A stretch of DNA of 64,000 bases. Origin: Methanosarcina flavescens. Its GTDB lineage: Archaea; Halobacteriota; Methanosarcinia; Methanosarcinales; Methanosarcinaceae. This document shows positions 30,056 to 38,450 of the stretch, in pieces (the first letter of the stretch is position 1; each line of letters starts with the position of its first letter). The notes beneath the pieces were generated by a model. The model had not been told where the DNA came from. It saw only the letters and a program-made list of their open reading frames with translations, and ran no database searches. The stretch spans positions 2,790,001 to 2,854,000 of the forward strand of contig NZ_CP032683.1 of assembly GCF_001304615.2 (NCBI RefSeq), in the 5' to 3' direction. The position numbers were made by a program, and so were the translations under genes.

Positions 30056-31052
30056 ATTGATTACGACGCTTGTATGATATTACATAGGCTGGACTGCGAT
30101 AGAGCATCGGATCGGCTGGCTCGATTCCTGCTGGTAATTGGGATGGCAGAAAGAGCAGATCACGCTCCACTGCAGCACTATCATGGACTGCTTCCATGAT
30201 TTCAATGACACCGATCTCGATAGTTTTGCGTGTATCCGGCCATGCAATTGAAGGGTTATCTATTTTATCTTCTGGCTCCGGAAGCTGGACGCGGAAATTA
30301 AACCTTATGGGAGAGTCAGCTACTCGCTGACGGATTTCATCAGCAAGGTAATTGGGGGATGCTCTCGCAATTTCCTCCTCAGATAGAAACTGATTGCCTG
30401 TCTGAGGCACTATTTGGTAGCGCCCAATACTGGTCTCACCCTGTGCATTGGTGAATTTGAAACTATTGACACCGAAATAAGAGAGTGTTGCATAGCTTAC
30501 TGGAGGTGGCTGTTGTGACTCAAGAAATGACTTCGCAATCGGATGTGCAACCAGATAAATATCAGCTGGTGTAGGCGTAGCAACACCGGGTCCACTTGAG
30601 CCAAGCGCGATCAAGAGTTGCCGGAACTCATCAATTGTTGCGGCGGGAAAGCCATTAAACGAATGCGTCACCAGATCCGTTTCCGTCCCGTCCGGCAGGT
30701 GGAATTTCAATGCAAGACCACGTGGGCTTGCAAGAGGATCGGTATCCGAGATCTTGAGTATGCCGGCAAAGTCGGAAAACCTGACGGTTATGGGAACTGC
30801 GACATTCTGAAAGTGTGGTGCCTTGCTCAAAGTTGATGCCAGCTAGCTGGGGAGAAACCTTCCCCTCATCACTATACCTTTCGCATGGACTGCGCGGCCA
30901 TAGGTTTGCTTGCCGAAAACCAGATTGAGCGCATCGACCAGCTCAGCAGGTGTTGAATTTTGCTGAATGGGAAAGGATTCCAGATCTTCCTCTGAATAAT
31001 TTTTCCCAATTTTGTCATCTGAAAATGCACGATACTTATTTTCCTGTGACAT
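30054..31052 (-). CDS. Catalase-like haem protein interrupted by one in-frame TAG
   Basis: This is a catalase-superfamily protein of the SrpA-like type, expected to bind haem and break down peroxides. From ATG 31052 the frame is open for 333 codons except for one TAG at 30843-30845 (codon 70). The part before it holds GRAVHAKGIVMRGRF with the probable distal His56. The part after continues directly with LSKAPHFQNVAVPITVRFSD and SPRGLALKFHLPDG. AAAGGAGAT is a strong ribosome site. In Methanosarcina TAG can be read as pyrrolysine, so the codon may be decoded, or it may be a fresh nonsense mutation; if it stops translation, only a 69-residue stub is made. Both neighbours are decayed genes. Confidence 0.75.
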
Positions 31053-31194
31053 AAATATCTCCTTTCAATTTGTTGTCGGAAATGACCTTCTGCATGTCAT
31101 CGTCCAATTCTGTACCATATAAGACCAGCCTTCGATATTATGACCTTCACACGCCTCTTTCTTTCTGTTTACTGCTGAAAATCACTTTTTAACC

Positions 31195-31651
31195 TGTTTG
31201 CTAACCTGAATGGGTTCCATAGGTCGGCAAGGTTGATTGTCAAAGCACACAGCTAACTTTGCGAAACATTCATTTTTATGGTCGTGTACTAAGAATAAGT
31301 ACTGTTATACGGTTTACCATCTTTGGCTGTAGCCGTTCTGTCCCATAAGGCTATTATCATATAACCGTTGGCATAAATGCCCTACATCTAAGTACTGTTT
31401 TCACGCCCAATCGTTCATTGAGTGGCGCTATGACTTACATAAGAACTGCTTGCGGCTGATGCAGATTTTGGGAACTCAGTGAAAGATTGAACCAAGTTGC
31501 TATCGGTGGTTCTCCATTCCACATCGTCAGCCTGTAGATTGAAAAGATTACCAGTGTCATTCATTCGTTTGACATAAGCTATTTGTATCAGCTCTTTATT
31601 TGTGGCTTCATTGGATTGTGTTTGATCTGTTTTTGCATTGGTCAAAAACAC
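31195..31651 (-). pseudogene. SnoaL-like domain protein remnant
   Basis: The first part reads NKELIQIAYVKRMNDTGNLF and ADDVEWRTTD, a SnoaL/NTF2-like start. After stops and shifts come PLNERLGVKTVL, IYANGYMIIALWDRTATAKD-GKPYNSTYS and LTINLADLWNPF, which correspond to the rest of that fold in order. Several frame changes and stops show decay. It lies upstream of the catalase-like gene on the same strand. Confidence 0.65.
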
Positions 31652-31969
31652 TGTAATGAGATGATATGCATCATTAAATAATATAAAATCAACAGAATAA
31701 CTTATTCTTAATATTAATAGTCTTTAAAAAAATGAATAAGTCCTGCACTAAAAATAAGTTTGCTCTTAAATACGAATTCACAATTTTAGTTTTCCTTGAG
31801 ATTCATAAGGAATAAAAGATACTTTTAGAGTGTTTGCAGGAATCGACCATTGGCCCGTTTTAGCAGGTCAGTGTTAAATCTTCTTCATAAAAGTAGAGTA
31901 TACTCTTAAATAAATATATGAGTATAAGGTGAGGTAATAAAAAAGGAGGGTGTTTAAAAAGGAGAGTGT

Positions 31970-32038
31970 TTACGCCTCTCCCATTTCTTTTCTAAATTCG
32001 ATGTAATCTCTTTCGACTTCCTCAAGTTCGTATTCCAT
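31970..32038 (-). CDS. 22-residue acidic peptide
   Basis: ATG at 32038 follows GAGGGGGGAAAAT, an excellent ribosome site, and opens 22 codons rich in Glu (MEYELEEVERDYIEF...). It would form one charged helix. An in-frame ATG at 32053 would add five residues. It lies 39 bases after the zinc-ribbon gene on the same strand, so the two probably share a transcript. No family is recognised. Confidence 0.5.
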   Translation of the reverse strand: MEYELEEVERDYIEFRKEMGEA

Positions 32039-32077
32039 ATTTTCCCCCCTCATCTTATGATTTTTTATGTAGATTTC

Positions 32078-32218
32078 TTATCCATAAATCATTATTGAAT
32101 CGAGCCTTGCAGTACCGGTTTTTGTCCAGTAACTGCAAATATTACAATACTGGGTCTCACCATCTGAATGTAATTCCAGGTTACCCTGGCATTTTGGACA
32201 TGTTTTTAGATATTTCAT
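32078..32218 (-). CDS. 46-residue zinc-ribbon protein
   Basis: The frame encodes MKYLKTCPKCQGNLELHSDG followed by ETQYCNICSYW: two Cys pairs (C-P-K-C and C-N-I-C) spaced 14 residues apart, the pattern of a one-metal zinc ribbon. AAGGAG seven bases before the ATG supports translation. Such mini zinc ribbons act in nucleic acid binding or as protein adaptors. It heads a two-gene micro-operon with the acidic peptide. The function is not known. Confidence 0.65.
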   Translation of the reverse strand: MKYLKTCPKCQGNLELHSDGETQYCNICSYWTKTGTARLDSIMIYG

Positions 32219-32725
32219 GAATAAAACTCCTTAAAATTCTAGGTAGTATTCTACGGGAAATTTTTTTGCTTTATCCCAACTCCAACACATAGGATATCAT
32301 AAAAATATATTAAATAAATGATATCAAAAATTCTATCAAAGCAAAAAATTGTTTAACGCAAAATATTTCAGGTTCATTATAGAGCAGGACTTACTTGAAC
32401 TTAAGATCTATTTTGCAGGACTACATAATATTAATAAAACAGCGCAATTGTAAGAGTTACATAAAAAATATTTTTTTAAAGGATACCCTTAGTCAAAAGA
32501 TAATCTCTTAGTCAATAGATGATTAAGAATACAATTTATTATACTTTTACAAAAATATTGGCTTTGTAGAATACCTGAATATACTCAGATACTTTTGCAA
32601 ATGACTATAATATTGCATAGCACAACAGATCTCGGTTTAATATCAGCCCGTTCGGGCGCTAAACTGATATACATTACATAGTAAATAAGATGAGAAAAGA
32701 TCTTAATTAATGAGGAAAGATATGT
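32219..32725. other. AT-rich intergenic region before rubrerythrin
   Basis: No gene is seen in these 500 bases. It must carry divergent promoters for the zinc-ribbon pair and for rubrerythrin. GGCTTTGTAGAAT at 32560-32572 resembles the MITE end at 19156, but no second end was found. Confidence 0.4.
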
Positions 32726-33217
32726 ATGAGTTCTAAAGATAATCTTAAAGCTGCATTTACCGGCGAATCAATGGCAAACAGAACATACCTTGCCTTTGCG
32801 AAAAAAGCCGATGAAGAAGGCTATCATCAGATAGCTAAACTCTTCAGAGCCGCTGCTTTTGCTGAAACAGTCCATGCTTTCAATCATTTTCAGCGGATGG
32901 GAGGGGTTGGAACCACAATGAACAATCTCAAAGATGCTATTAGCGGCGAAACATACGAATTTACGAAGATGTACCCAGAATTTATAGAGGATGCGAAGAA
33001 GGAAGGGGACAAAAGAGCCCTCTGGAGCTTTGAAGTGGCAAACAAAGTGGAAAGGATTCATGCCGCACTATTTGAGAAAGCCCTGAACGAAATCGGGCAG
33101 AATGAAGAGGTTGATTACCACGTCTGCAGCGTCTGTGGATATACTTTAGAAGGCGAACCTCAGGGGAACTGTCCAATTTGCGGAGCACCTCCATCCAAAT
33201 TCGATAAAATCTACTGA
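32726..33217 (+). CDS. rbr: Rubrerythrin
   Basis: This is a peroxide-reducing di-iron protein that protects anaerobes from oxidative stress. The N-terminal ferritin-like domain carries E-x-x-x-Y (ESMANRTY) and AAAFAETVHAFNHFQRM with the second metal-binding helix, and EVANKVERIHAALFEKAL supplies the remaining ligands. The C-terminal rubredoxin domain has CSVCGYTLEGEPQGNCPICG. At 163 residues it is the compact form. It stands alone, close to a catalase-like gene, giving a small peroxide-defence neighbourhood. Confidence 0.95.
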   Translation: MSSKDNLKAAFTGESMANRTYLAFAKKADEEGYHQIAKLFRAAAFAETVHAFNHFQRMGGVGTTMNNLKDAISGETYEFTKMYPEFIEDAKKEGDKRALWSFEVANKVERIHAALFEKALNEIGQNEEVDYHVCSVCGYTLEGEPQGNCPICGAPPSKFDKIY

Positions 33218-33595
33218 AAAAATAGAATAGCTTTTCTGACATACGGCGTATCATATGAGAGCTAACAAATCTGAAAAGGCTCTCCGTTTACTTTTTTGCT
33301 ATTAAGCTTCTCATTTAATATCTCTTTTTGTATTTCTTATCTCATTTCCTATTTCTTAAATAGGATGATAATCAGGAAATGTGTCTTTATTGTCAGGAAT
33401 TGAATTTTCTGCGCATCACAAAGTCTTTGAGAGAAATCACTAATAAAAATAAATTCGATTTATCAAGTAAAGCTCTGGATCTTTAAATATTTTATATGAA
33501 TATTGGTCTCAACATACCCAGGTTAGAACAGAAAACTAAAAGATAGAAAATAGATCTAAAAGAAGAAAACAGAGAAAAACAGTCATTAAGAAGTA

Positions 33596-33705
33596 GCCTG
33601 GAGGCACTTCGTTCTTTCACTGTATTCCCCCAATACAGTTTCTCCGAGATTATGTTCCCCTGCCGCTTTTTCGGAGAAGGATCAGTAACCTCCAGGCAAT
33701 CTTTT
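33596..33705 (+). ncRNA. Candidate structured RNA with three-way junction
   Basis: An outer helix of nine perfect pairs (GCCTGGAGG 33596-33604 with CCTCCAGGC 33689-33697) encloses two adjoining hairpins. The first is ACTGTATT/AATACAGT with a CCCCC loop (33619-33639). The second is TTCTCCGA/TCGGAGAA at 33640-33647 and 33671-33678 with a 23-base loop. AATCTTTTT follows at once, like a terminator on the plus strand. No coding frame fits it. The family is not recognised; strand is inferred from the T run. Confidence 0.6.
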
Positions 33706-33881
33706 TATATTGATGATATCCCCACTTTATTCCCTTAGTCCTCACTCCGGAATCTACTAAGTATTATATCTTATTTTAAATTTATTATGTAAAAAATAGT
33801 TTCATATAAAAAGATATTTTACGATTGAATTTTTTTATCGGATCAAAAATAATATATATAATTGTGTTATTATATATTTCC

Positions 33882-33970
33882 AGATTAAGAGTAATAGGGT
33901 TTCCTCTTAATCTTTGGGTTGGATTGCAGGTAGGGACGAGAATAGGGACTCGACCCTACCATCTACTTCT
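33882..33970 (-). repeat. Structured repeat family, copy 3
   Basis: This is the reverse complement of the elements at 12145-12333. The 10-pair stem AGATTAAGAG/CTCTTAATCT and the loop with AACCCTA are kept, as is the GGTAGGG/CCCTACC hairpin; one T is lost inside it. It lies 57 bases from a histidine kinase remnant. Confidence 0.85.
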
Positions 33971-34026
33971 CAGCTAATTTTAAGGAACAACATAGCTCTA
34001 TAATTACTAAAAATCTCATCTGATAC

Positions 34027-34174
34027 ATTGATTTTGAAAATCCAGATACACTTGGTCTGCATCTTGTATCCATTCTTGTGGATCAACTGGACGGCGAAAT
34101 CGAGATAAAAAAGATAAAGAACAAAATTTATCATAAAACTCGGTGCGGCAGAAAAAATACTAAACAATATCTAG
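34027..34174 (+). pseudogene. Histidine kinase C-terminal remnant
   Basis: The plus strand reads TLGLHLVSILVDQLDGEIEI, then after a frameshift TKFIIKLGAAEKILNNI and TAG. This corresponds to the G2 box and end of the ATPase domain of methanogen sensory histidine kinases. Nothing upstream of it remains; the structured repeat copy 3 lies where the kinase body would be. Confidence 0.65.
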
Positions 34175-34449
34175 TTTTTTGCTTTTCTCTTTAAATACTG
34201 AGCAGTTTTTTGGTTATTTCTTTCTCGATAAATTTTAGAATTTATTTTCAGGAGTCATAAAGCAGTCATCCAGACAAGATGCGATACCTCCGAAAATAAA
34301 TACTCAGGAAATACGCAGGACTTCATGTCTTATTTTTGAGAATGCAAGCTTCTAGAGCTCCTTAAACGTAAATAGAGCGTAATTTAACATAAATATGATA
34401 AACGCCATATAATAAGTCTAATCAAAATCAGTAGATTGATGAGAGATCT

Positions 34450-34932
34450 ATGATAAAAGCAGGCAGTTTTTTTTTCTATAAGGGAAAACGCTGTGTTGTT
34501 GGCGCCGTTATTTTAATCAAAGGACTGCCTTATATGGTTACAGTTTCTTATATTTTTCGAGGGGAAGGAGACAATTTGATAGTGAACGGGATGGAAGTTG
34601 CTGTTACGAATATTCTGAAAGCTTATGATCTGGCCCTGATAGAGCTTCCTTATGGACATCCTGTTAAAATTACCGAGTTTGGCAGTGCAGCTGAACTGGA
34701 GGAAGCTTTTCTTGTCAATGATATTCATATTGTCCGGTGCAGGGTGGTCAATGTCGGAGCTTCACTGCTTTATCTAGGTTTTCGGTGCCTTGATATGCCG
34801 GAACCTGGAGATAGCGGCTCCCCTATCCTGCAGGCAGGGAAGGTAATAGGGCTTATATCCTCGGTGATGCTTGACAATTGCATGGGAATTGCGATTTCCT
34901 CTAAAATTCTCCGCAGCCTGGGAAACTTATGA
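34450..34932 (+). CDS. Trypsin-like serine-protease-fold protein, His apparently lost
   Basis: This 160-residue cytoplasmic protein has EPGDSGSPILQ with the serine nucleophile of chymotrypsin-fold proteases followed by GKVIGLISS, and AYDLALIELP with the expected Asp. Where the catalytic His normally stands (after a V-T-A-A type strand) it has MVTVSYIFRGE, so no His is visible. There is no signal peptide. It may be an inactive binding relative, or a His elsewhere may serve. It is monocistronic; 34175-34449 upstream holds no gene. Confidence 0.65.
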   Translation: MIKAGSFFFYKGKRCVVGAVILIKGLPYMVTVSYIFRGEGDNLIVNGMEVAVTNILKAYDLALIELPYGHPVKITEFGSAAELEEAFLVNDIHIVRCRVVNVGASLLYLGFRCLDMPEPGDSGSPILQAGKVIGLISSVMLDNCMGIAISSKILRSLGNL

Positions 34933-35043
34933 AAACTTAGAATCAGATCGGCTCTAAATATTGCTCTCTTAAGGAAATAAAGATTTTCGAAAATTTTAAT
35001 AAAAAATCCCTTAAAAAGTCTCTTTTTTAGAAACAAAAAACTT

Positions 35044-35466
35044 TTAGAATTCCCCTATAATTTGCAGCACAATTTTTCTTACCTTCTCAATCCTATCAAA
35101 ATTAATATATACGATCTGCTGCCAGGTTCCGAGGGTCAGATTTTTTTCAATGAAAGGAACCGTAAGGTCTGGGCCTACAAGCAGGGCTCTTAAGTGAGAT
35201 CCTCCATTATAATCTCCCCAGGTTTTGTGGTGATGGTAATCCTCATCCAGAGGGATTAGCTTATCAAGGATTTCAGAAACGTCTTTTGAGAGATTGGGCT
35301 CAAACTCCATTGTAGTTATTGCTCCTGTTGACCCGATGCAAAAGAGCGTAACTATCCCGCTGTTTATTTTTGATTTCCTGACCTCTTCTGAGACCATTTT
35401 GGTAATATCAACAATCCCGCAATCCTCTTTTCCAGTAACTGTAATTTCCCTTGTTTCTATAGGCAT
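35044..35466 (-). CDS. YjbQ / UPF0047 family protein
   Basis: This 140-residue protein of the secondary thiamine-phosphate synthase-like YjbQ family is often trimeric with a metal site. Signature segments are VTLFCIGSTGAITTMEFEP, DEDYHHHKTWGDYNGGSHLRALL and TLGTWQQIVYINFD. The clustered histidines fit the family's metal-binding site. The physiological role is unsettled; weak thiamine-phosphate synthase activity is known for relatives. It starts with ATG at 35466 and is monocistronic. Confidence 0.93.
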   Translation of the reverse strand: MPIETREITVTGKEDCGIVDITKMVSEEVRKSKINSGIVTLFCIGSTGAITTMEFEPNLSKDVSEILDKLIPLDEDYHHHKTWGDYNGGSHLRALLVGPDLTVPFIEKNLTLGTWQQIVYINFDRIEKVRKIVLQIIGEF

Positions 35467-35629
35467 GGAAACAATATTAGTAAGTGAGATTAATAAATCC
35501 TTTCAGTCTTAGACAAACATCCCGGGCTATAGCTGTCTCAGTGGTTGCGAGTTTTTAAAGGGTATAAATTAAGCGAAATACGAGAAAAGGATATAGGCAC
35601 TTCTTTTCTGAGTTATAATGTTATTAACC

Positions 35630-36148
35630 TTAATCATCGCTTAGGTATTTGATTTCACGGGGTTTGTTGGTTCTGCCGTTTCGGCTGGTCTCGTTGCCCT
35701 GAATGGTTTCATGATCGTTGTCAGTCTCGTGACTCAGACTGGTTTCATTATTCTGGTTGGTTTTTGAGTACTGGCTAACTTCGTATTTCTGAGCGGCTGC
35801 ACGTTCCAGGTAGATTACCCGGTCTATTTGCCCTTCAGGATAGCCCTCATCATAGCCGTCTCGATAGCCATCGTTGTAGAAGCCGCGGCTTTCATTCAGG
35901 AGGCCATCTTTGACATTGTAATATTCACCTTCGAAAGCAGCCTGGTAGCTGTCCCGATAACCGTCTTTGTAGCCCTGCTGGTATCCTGGAGTTTTTACAC
36001 CACAAAATCCTGCTATTACTACTGTAAGGCCTACTATGAAAAAGACAGCCAGTAAAATGATTAACACCTTTTTTAATCTGTCAAATGGTCGTCTATTCTC
36101 TAAGCTTTCAAACAATCTGAGTAAGTTTTTGTATGCTTGGCTTCCCAA
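35630..36148 (-). CDS. Membrane protein with Gly-Tyr repeats
   Basis: This is a 172-residue hypothetical protein. One membrane segment (LIILLAVFFIVGLTVVIAGF, about residues 29-48) is followed by a region of G-Y-x-x-G-Y repeats (GYQQGYKDGYRDSYQ; GFYNDGYRDGYDEGYPEGQ), like Yae1-type repeat modules. The Asn/Thr/Glu-rich tail carries repeated NETS, HETD, NETS units that look like short tandem duplications. Function is unknown. It is monocistronic. The 300 bases after its start (36149-36449) hold only a short hydrophobic frame without a start codon. Confidence 0.7.
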   Translation of the reverse strand: MGSQAYKNLLRLFESLENRRPFDRLKKVLIILLAVFFIVGLTVVIAGFCGVKTPGYQQGYKDGYRDSYQAAFEGEYYNVKDGLLNESRGFYNDGYRDGYDEGYPEGQIDRVIYLERAAAQKYEVSQYSKTNQNNETSLSHETDNDHETIQGNETSRNGRTNKPREIKYLSDD

Positions 36149-36449
36149 TTAACTTCCCTCGGCAGATTTTTAATGGTTAAATATTCACATTTATTTTCTT
36201 AAATAGCGTAAATATTCTAATTATCGTTACCATTTCAGTTATCGGTGTTGTTTTAATTCTGATATTTGCGGCTACTGTTTAATTTTTTCCATACCATCTG
36301 CAGATTATTTACGCATCATTTAAGGGGATTTCATCTGTCCTGTGTTAACTACTTAAAGCGTATATTTCTTTTGATTTAATCCTCTCAGCAGATGCAATGC
36401 CCGGTAAACATTCAATTTAAGGTACAGGTTCTAGTGCCAAAGTTTGACT

Positions 36450-37110
36450 GGATTTTTTACCGTAAGTGACCCTGTAGCCCAGATTGAGGCATTAAGGTCT
36501 CGGCTGTAGATAGGCTGATACCCGGAGAGAAGAGGATCCAGGAGATGGTATCCGCGTACAAAACCTGACTGAACGCACAGGGGTTCCCTATTAACATTAC
36601 AAGAAGTGATCTTATAGCTACGATCCAGATGATGAAGGCTATGAGCCCAGCAATTGTGCAGTCATCCCTGCCGGGCTAGGAAAAAATGAAAGGTATCATG
36701 CCAAGCATAGATGCGGTCGGCTACTAGGCAAGAGACCGGGAAGATCCTCAAAAGAGAACTCGACTCAGGTGATAAATGACCTCGTAAGGTTGGTCAACCC
36801 AACAGGCAATCTCGGGATTATAGGGGTTTATGCGGCGGATGATCCCAGAGGAGTCGATGAACATGCAAAAAAAAGAGAATACCTCCTGCCATTTGGACAG
36901 TTGTGGGGAAAAGGCTTGATCGTTGGAAAAAGTCAGACTCCGGTCAAGAAAGTTATCTTGATGCTTAGGAACATAATAATTGCAGGAGCGACAAGTCCAG
37001 GCTTTATAGTTAGTCACAGGATCTCCATTGAAGATGTACCTGACGCCTATTAAGAATTTTCTCAACACGTTGATGGCTATACAAAGGTAATAATCAAGTT
37101 TGATCAGTGA
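36450..37110 (+). pseudogene. Zinc alcohol/formaldehyde dehydrogenase remnant
   Basis: The clearest piece runs from 36769: DLVRLVNPTGNLGIIGVYAA, DDPRGVDEHAKKREYLLPFG, QLWGKGLIVGKSQTPVKK and FIVSHRISIEDVPDAY. A TAA at 37054 is followed in frame by HVDGYTKVIIKFDQ and the final stop. Upstream, SIDAVGY-stop-ARDRE shows the adjoining segment with stops and frame changes. This is the C-terminal half of a medium-chain zinc dehydrogenase of the glutathione-independent formaldehyde dehydrogenase type, now decayed. The catalytic-domain half is missing. Confidence 0.78.
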
Positions 37111-37312
37111 ATTTATCAAACTTACATTTCCCTTTTCCTCCAATTCTCATAAATAATAAATATGATAATATTGGTGTATTATATAGTTACTCGATCATGA
37201 TTTTTTTGAATAACGATTGTCTTTGTGCTTAATAATCTGTGTGGAATATAGCATCTGAGATCAAGCGAGCAAAATAAATATATTATTGAAGTTACAACTT
37301 ATTGATTATATT

Positions 37313-37729
37313 ATGCCAGTTGAAAACTTAAATGAGGTTCTATGCCCAAATCCCGAATGTGAGTATTACCTAAGAGCGGAAGGGAAAGCTGTTATAAAGC
37401 GGGGAAAGTATAAGACCGGACACCAGAGATACTACTGTAAACATTGTGGAAGATTTTTTATGGATACCGTAGGTACCCCCGTTTACCGTAAACATCTGCC
37501 CGGAGATAAAATAAGGTTGATATATCGGCTTTTTCTGGAAAAAAATAGTATAAGAAGTATTGAACGGATAACAGGGCACCACAGGGATACGATAAGCCAT
37601 TTGATAAAAGACACGGTAAGGAATGAGAAAACGGAAGAATATCTTATCAAGCAAATCGGGCTTACAGCAGGTGAATGTGAAAAATTATGGGCGCTTCTGG
37701 AGAAAAAGCGAGGGACTTCCCGGGAGTAA
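37313..37729 (+). CDS. IS1-like transposase N-terminal (zinc ribbon + HTH) protein
   Basis: This 138-residue protein opens with MPVENLNEVLCPNPECEYYL and a Cys4 zinc ribbon (C-P-N-P-E-C then YYCKHCGRFF). A helix-turn-helix follows (FLEKNSIRSIERITGHHRDT). This is the DNA-binding part of IS1-family transposases in Methanosarcina. The DDE catalytic domain expected after ECEKLWALLEKK is absent, and no second reading frame follows, so it is a truncated element or a domesticated DNA-binding protein. No terminal repeats were found around it. An in-frame upstream codon at 37286 is a less likely start. Confidence 0.72.
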   Translation: MPVENLNEVLCPNPECEYYLRAEGKAVIKRGKYKTGHQRYYCKHCGRFFMDTVGTPVYRKHLPGDKIRLIYRLFLEKNSIRSIERITGHHRDTISHLIKDTVRNEKTEEYLIKQIGLTAGECEKLWALLEKKRGTSRE

Positions 37730-37926
37730 CCCTGAAAAATGCAGGTTGAGGCTTATTTCCCTTAGTCTGAGCAAATCAATTCACAGCAGCCTGGAGTAAT
37801 AACCTTACAAAAACATATGCCCGGTAAGATTATAATTCCTTACCAGAAGAAAGGAGTCAGACACATGAGCAAAATAACTGCATTGAAGGCAGTTACCCAG
37901 TTCTTCCCAGCTCCTTAATCTCAGGC

Positions 37927-38261
37927 ATGCATTTTAAAGGCTTGCCTGTAACCATTGTGGTCATAGCGCTTGCAACCTTTGCAACGAGAGCCCTTCCATT
38001 CCTGTTTTTCAGCTCAAGAGAGCCACCAGAAATGCTCTCGGTCATTGAGGAAAACCTCCTCCTATTATTCTCCTGTTGCTTGTAATCTACTGCCTGAAAG
38101 ATATGCAATGGCTCTCAGCTCCGTATGGGATTCCTGAATTGTTTACTATAGGTATTGTTGCCGGGCTGCACTTCTGGAGAAGAAATGCCATATTAAGTAT
38201 CTTTACAGGGACTGGACTTTATATGGTACTCTTGCAGTTCAATGTTTTTTCTTTCCTCTGA
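37927..38261 (+). pseudogene. AzlD-type branched-chain amino acid exporter subunit, frameshifted
   Basis: Two frames join to one AzlD-like sequence: GLPVTIVVIALATFATRALP with FLFFSSREPPEMLSVIEEN, then after a frameshift near 38060 LVIYCLKDMQWLSAPYGIPE and GIVAGLHFWRRNAILSIFTG. AzlD is the small partner of AzlC in amino acid export. No AzlC gene is next to it. A strong ribosome site with ATG at 37867 leads into a short frame that ends at 37917. Confidence 0.72.
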
Positions 38262-38450
38262 ATTTACCTCTTTTATTAGTGATCAAGTTATCTTGACTTA
38301 CCCGATCCAAATAATTTGTTTTCCTGGATTAGATGTGCTTCCAAATTTCCCAGATTACGAAATCGGGTAAAAGCTGCAATCTATTAAAAAACAGATGACA
38401 AAATACTTATATATATCAAGAAGAGTTGCTTTTGTAATAAGTGATTTTAT

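Noticed and set aside
32560-32572. Second copy of the MITE near rubrerythrin
   Set aside because: One end-like motif (GGCTTTGTAGAAT) is present, but no inverted partner or target duplication was found.
33970-34167. A 65-codon minus-strand frame with hydrophobic stretches
   Set aside because: It is antisense to the histidine kinase remnant, which matches a known domain.
37893-38108. A 71-codon minus-strand frame
   Set aside because: It is antisense to the AzlD remnant.
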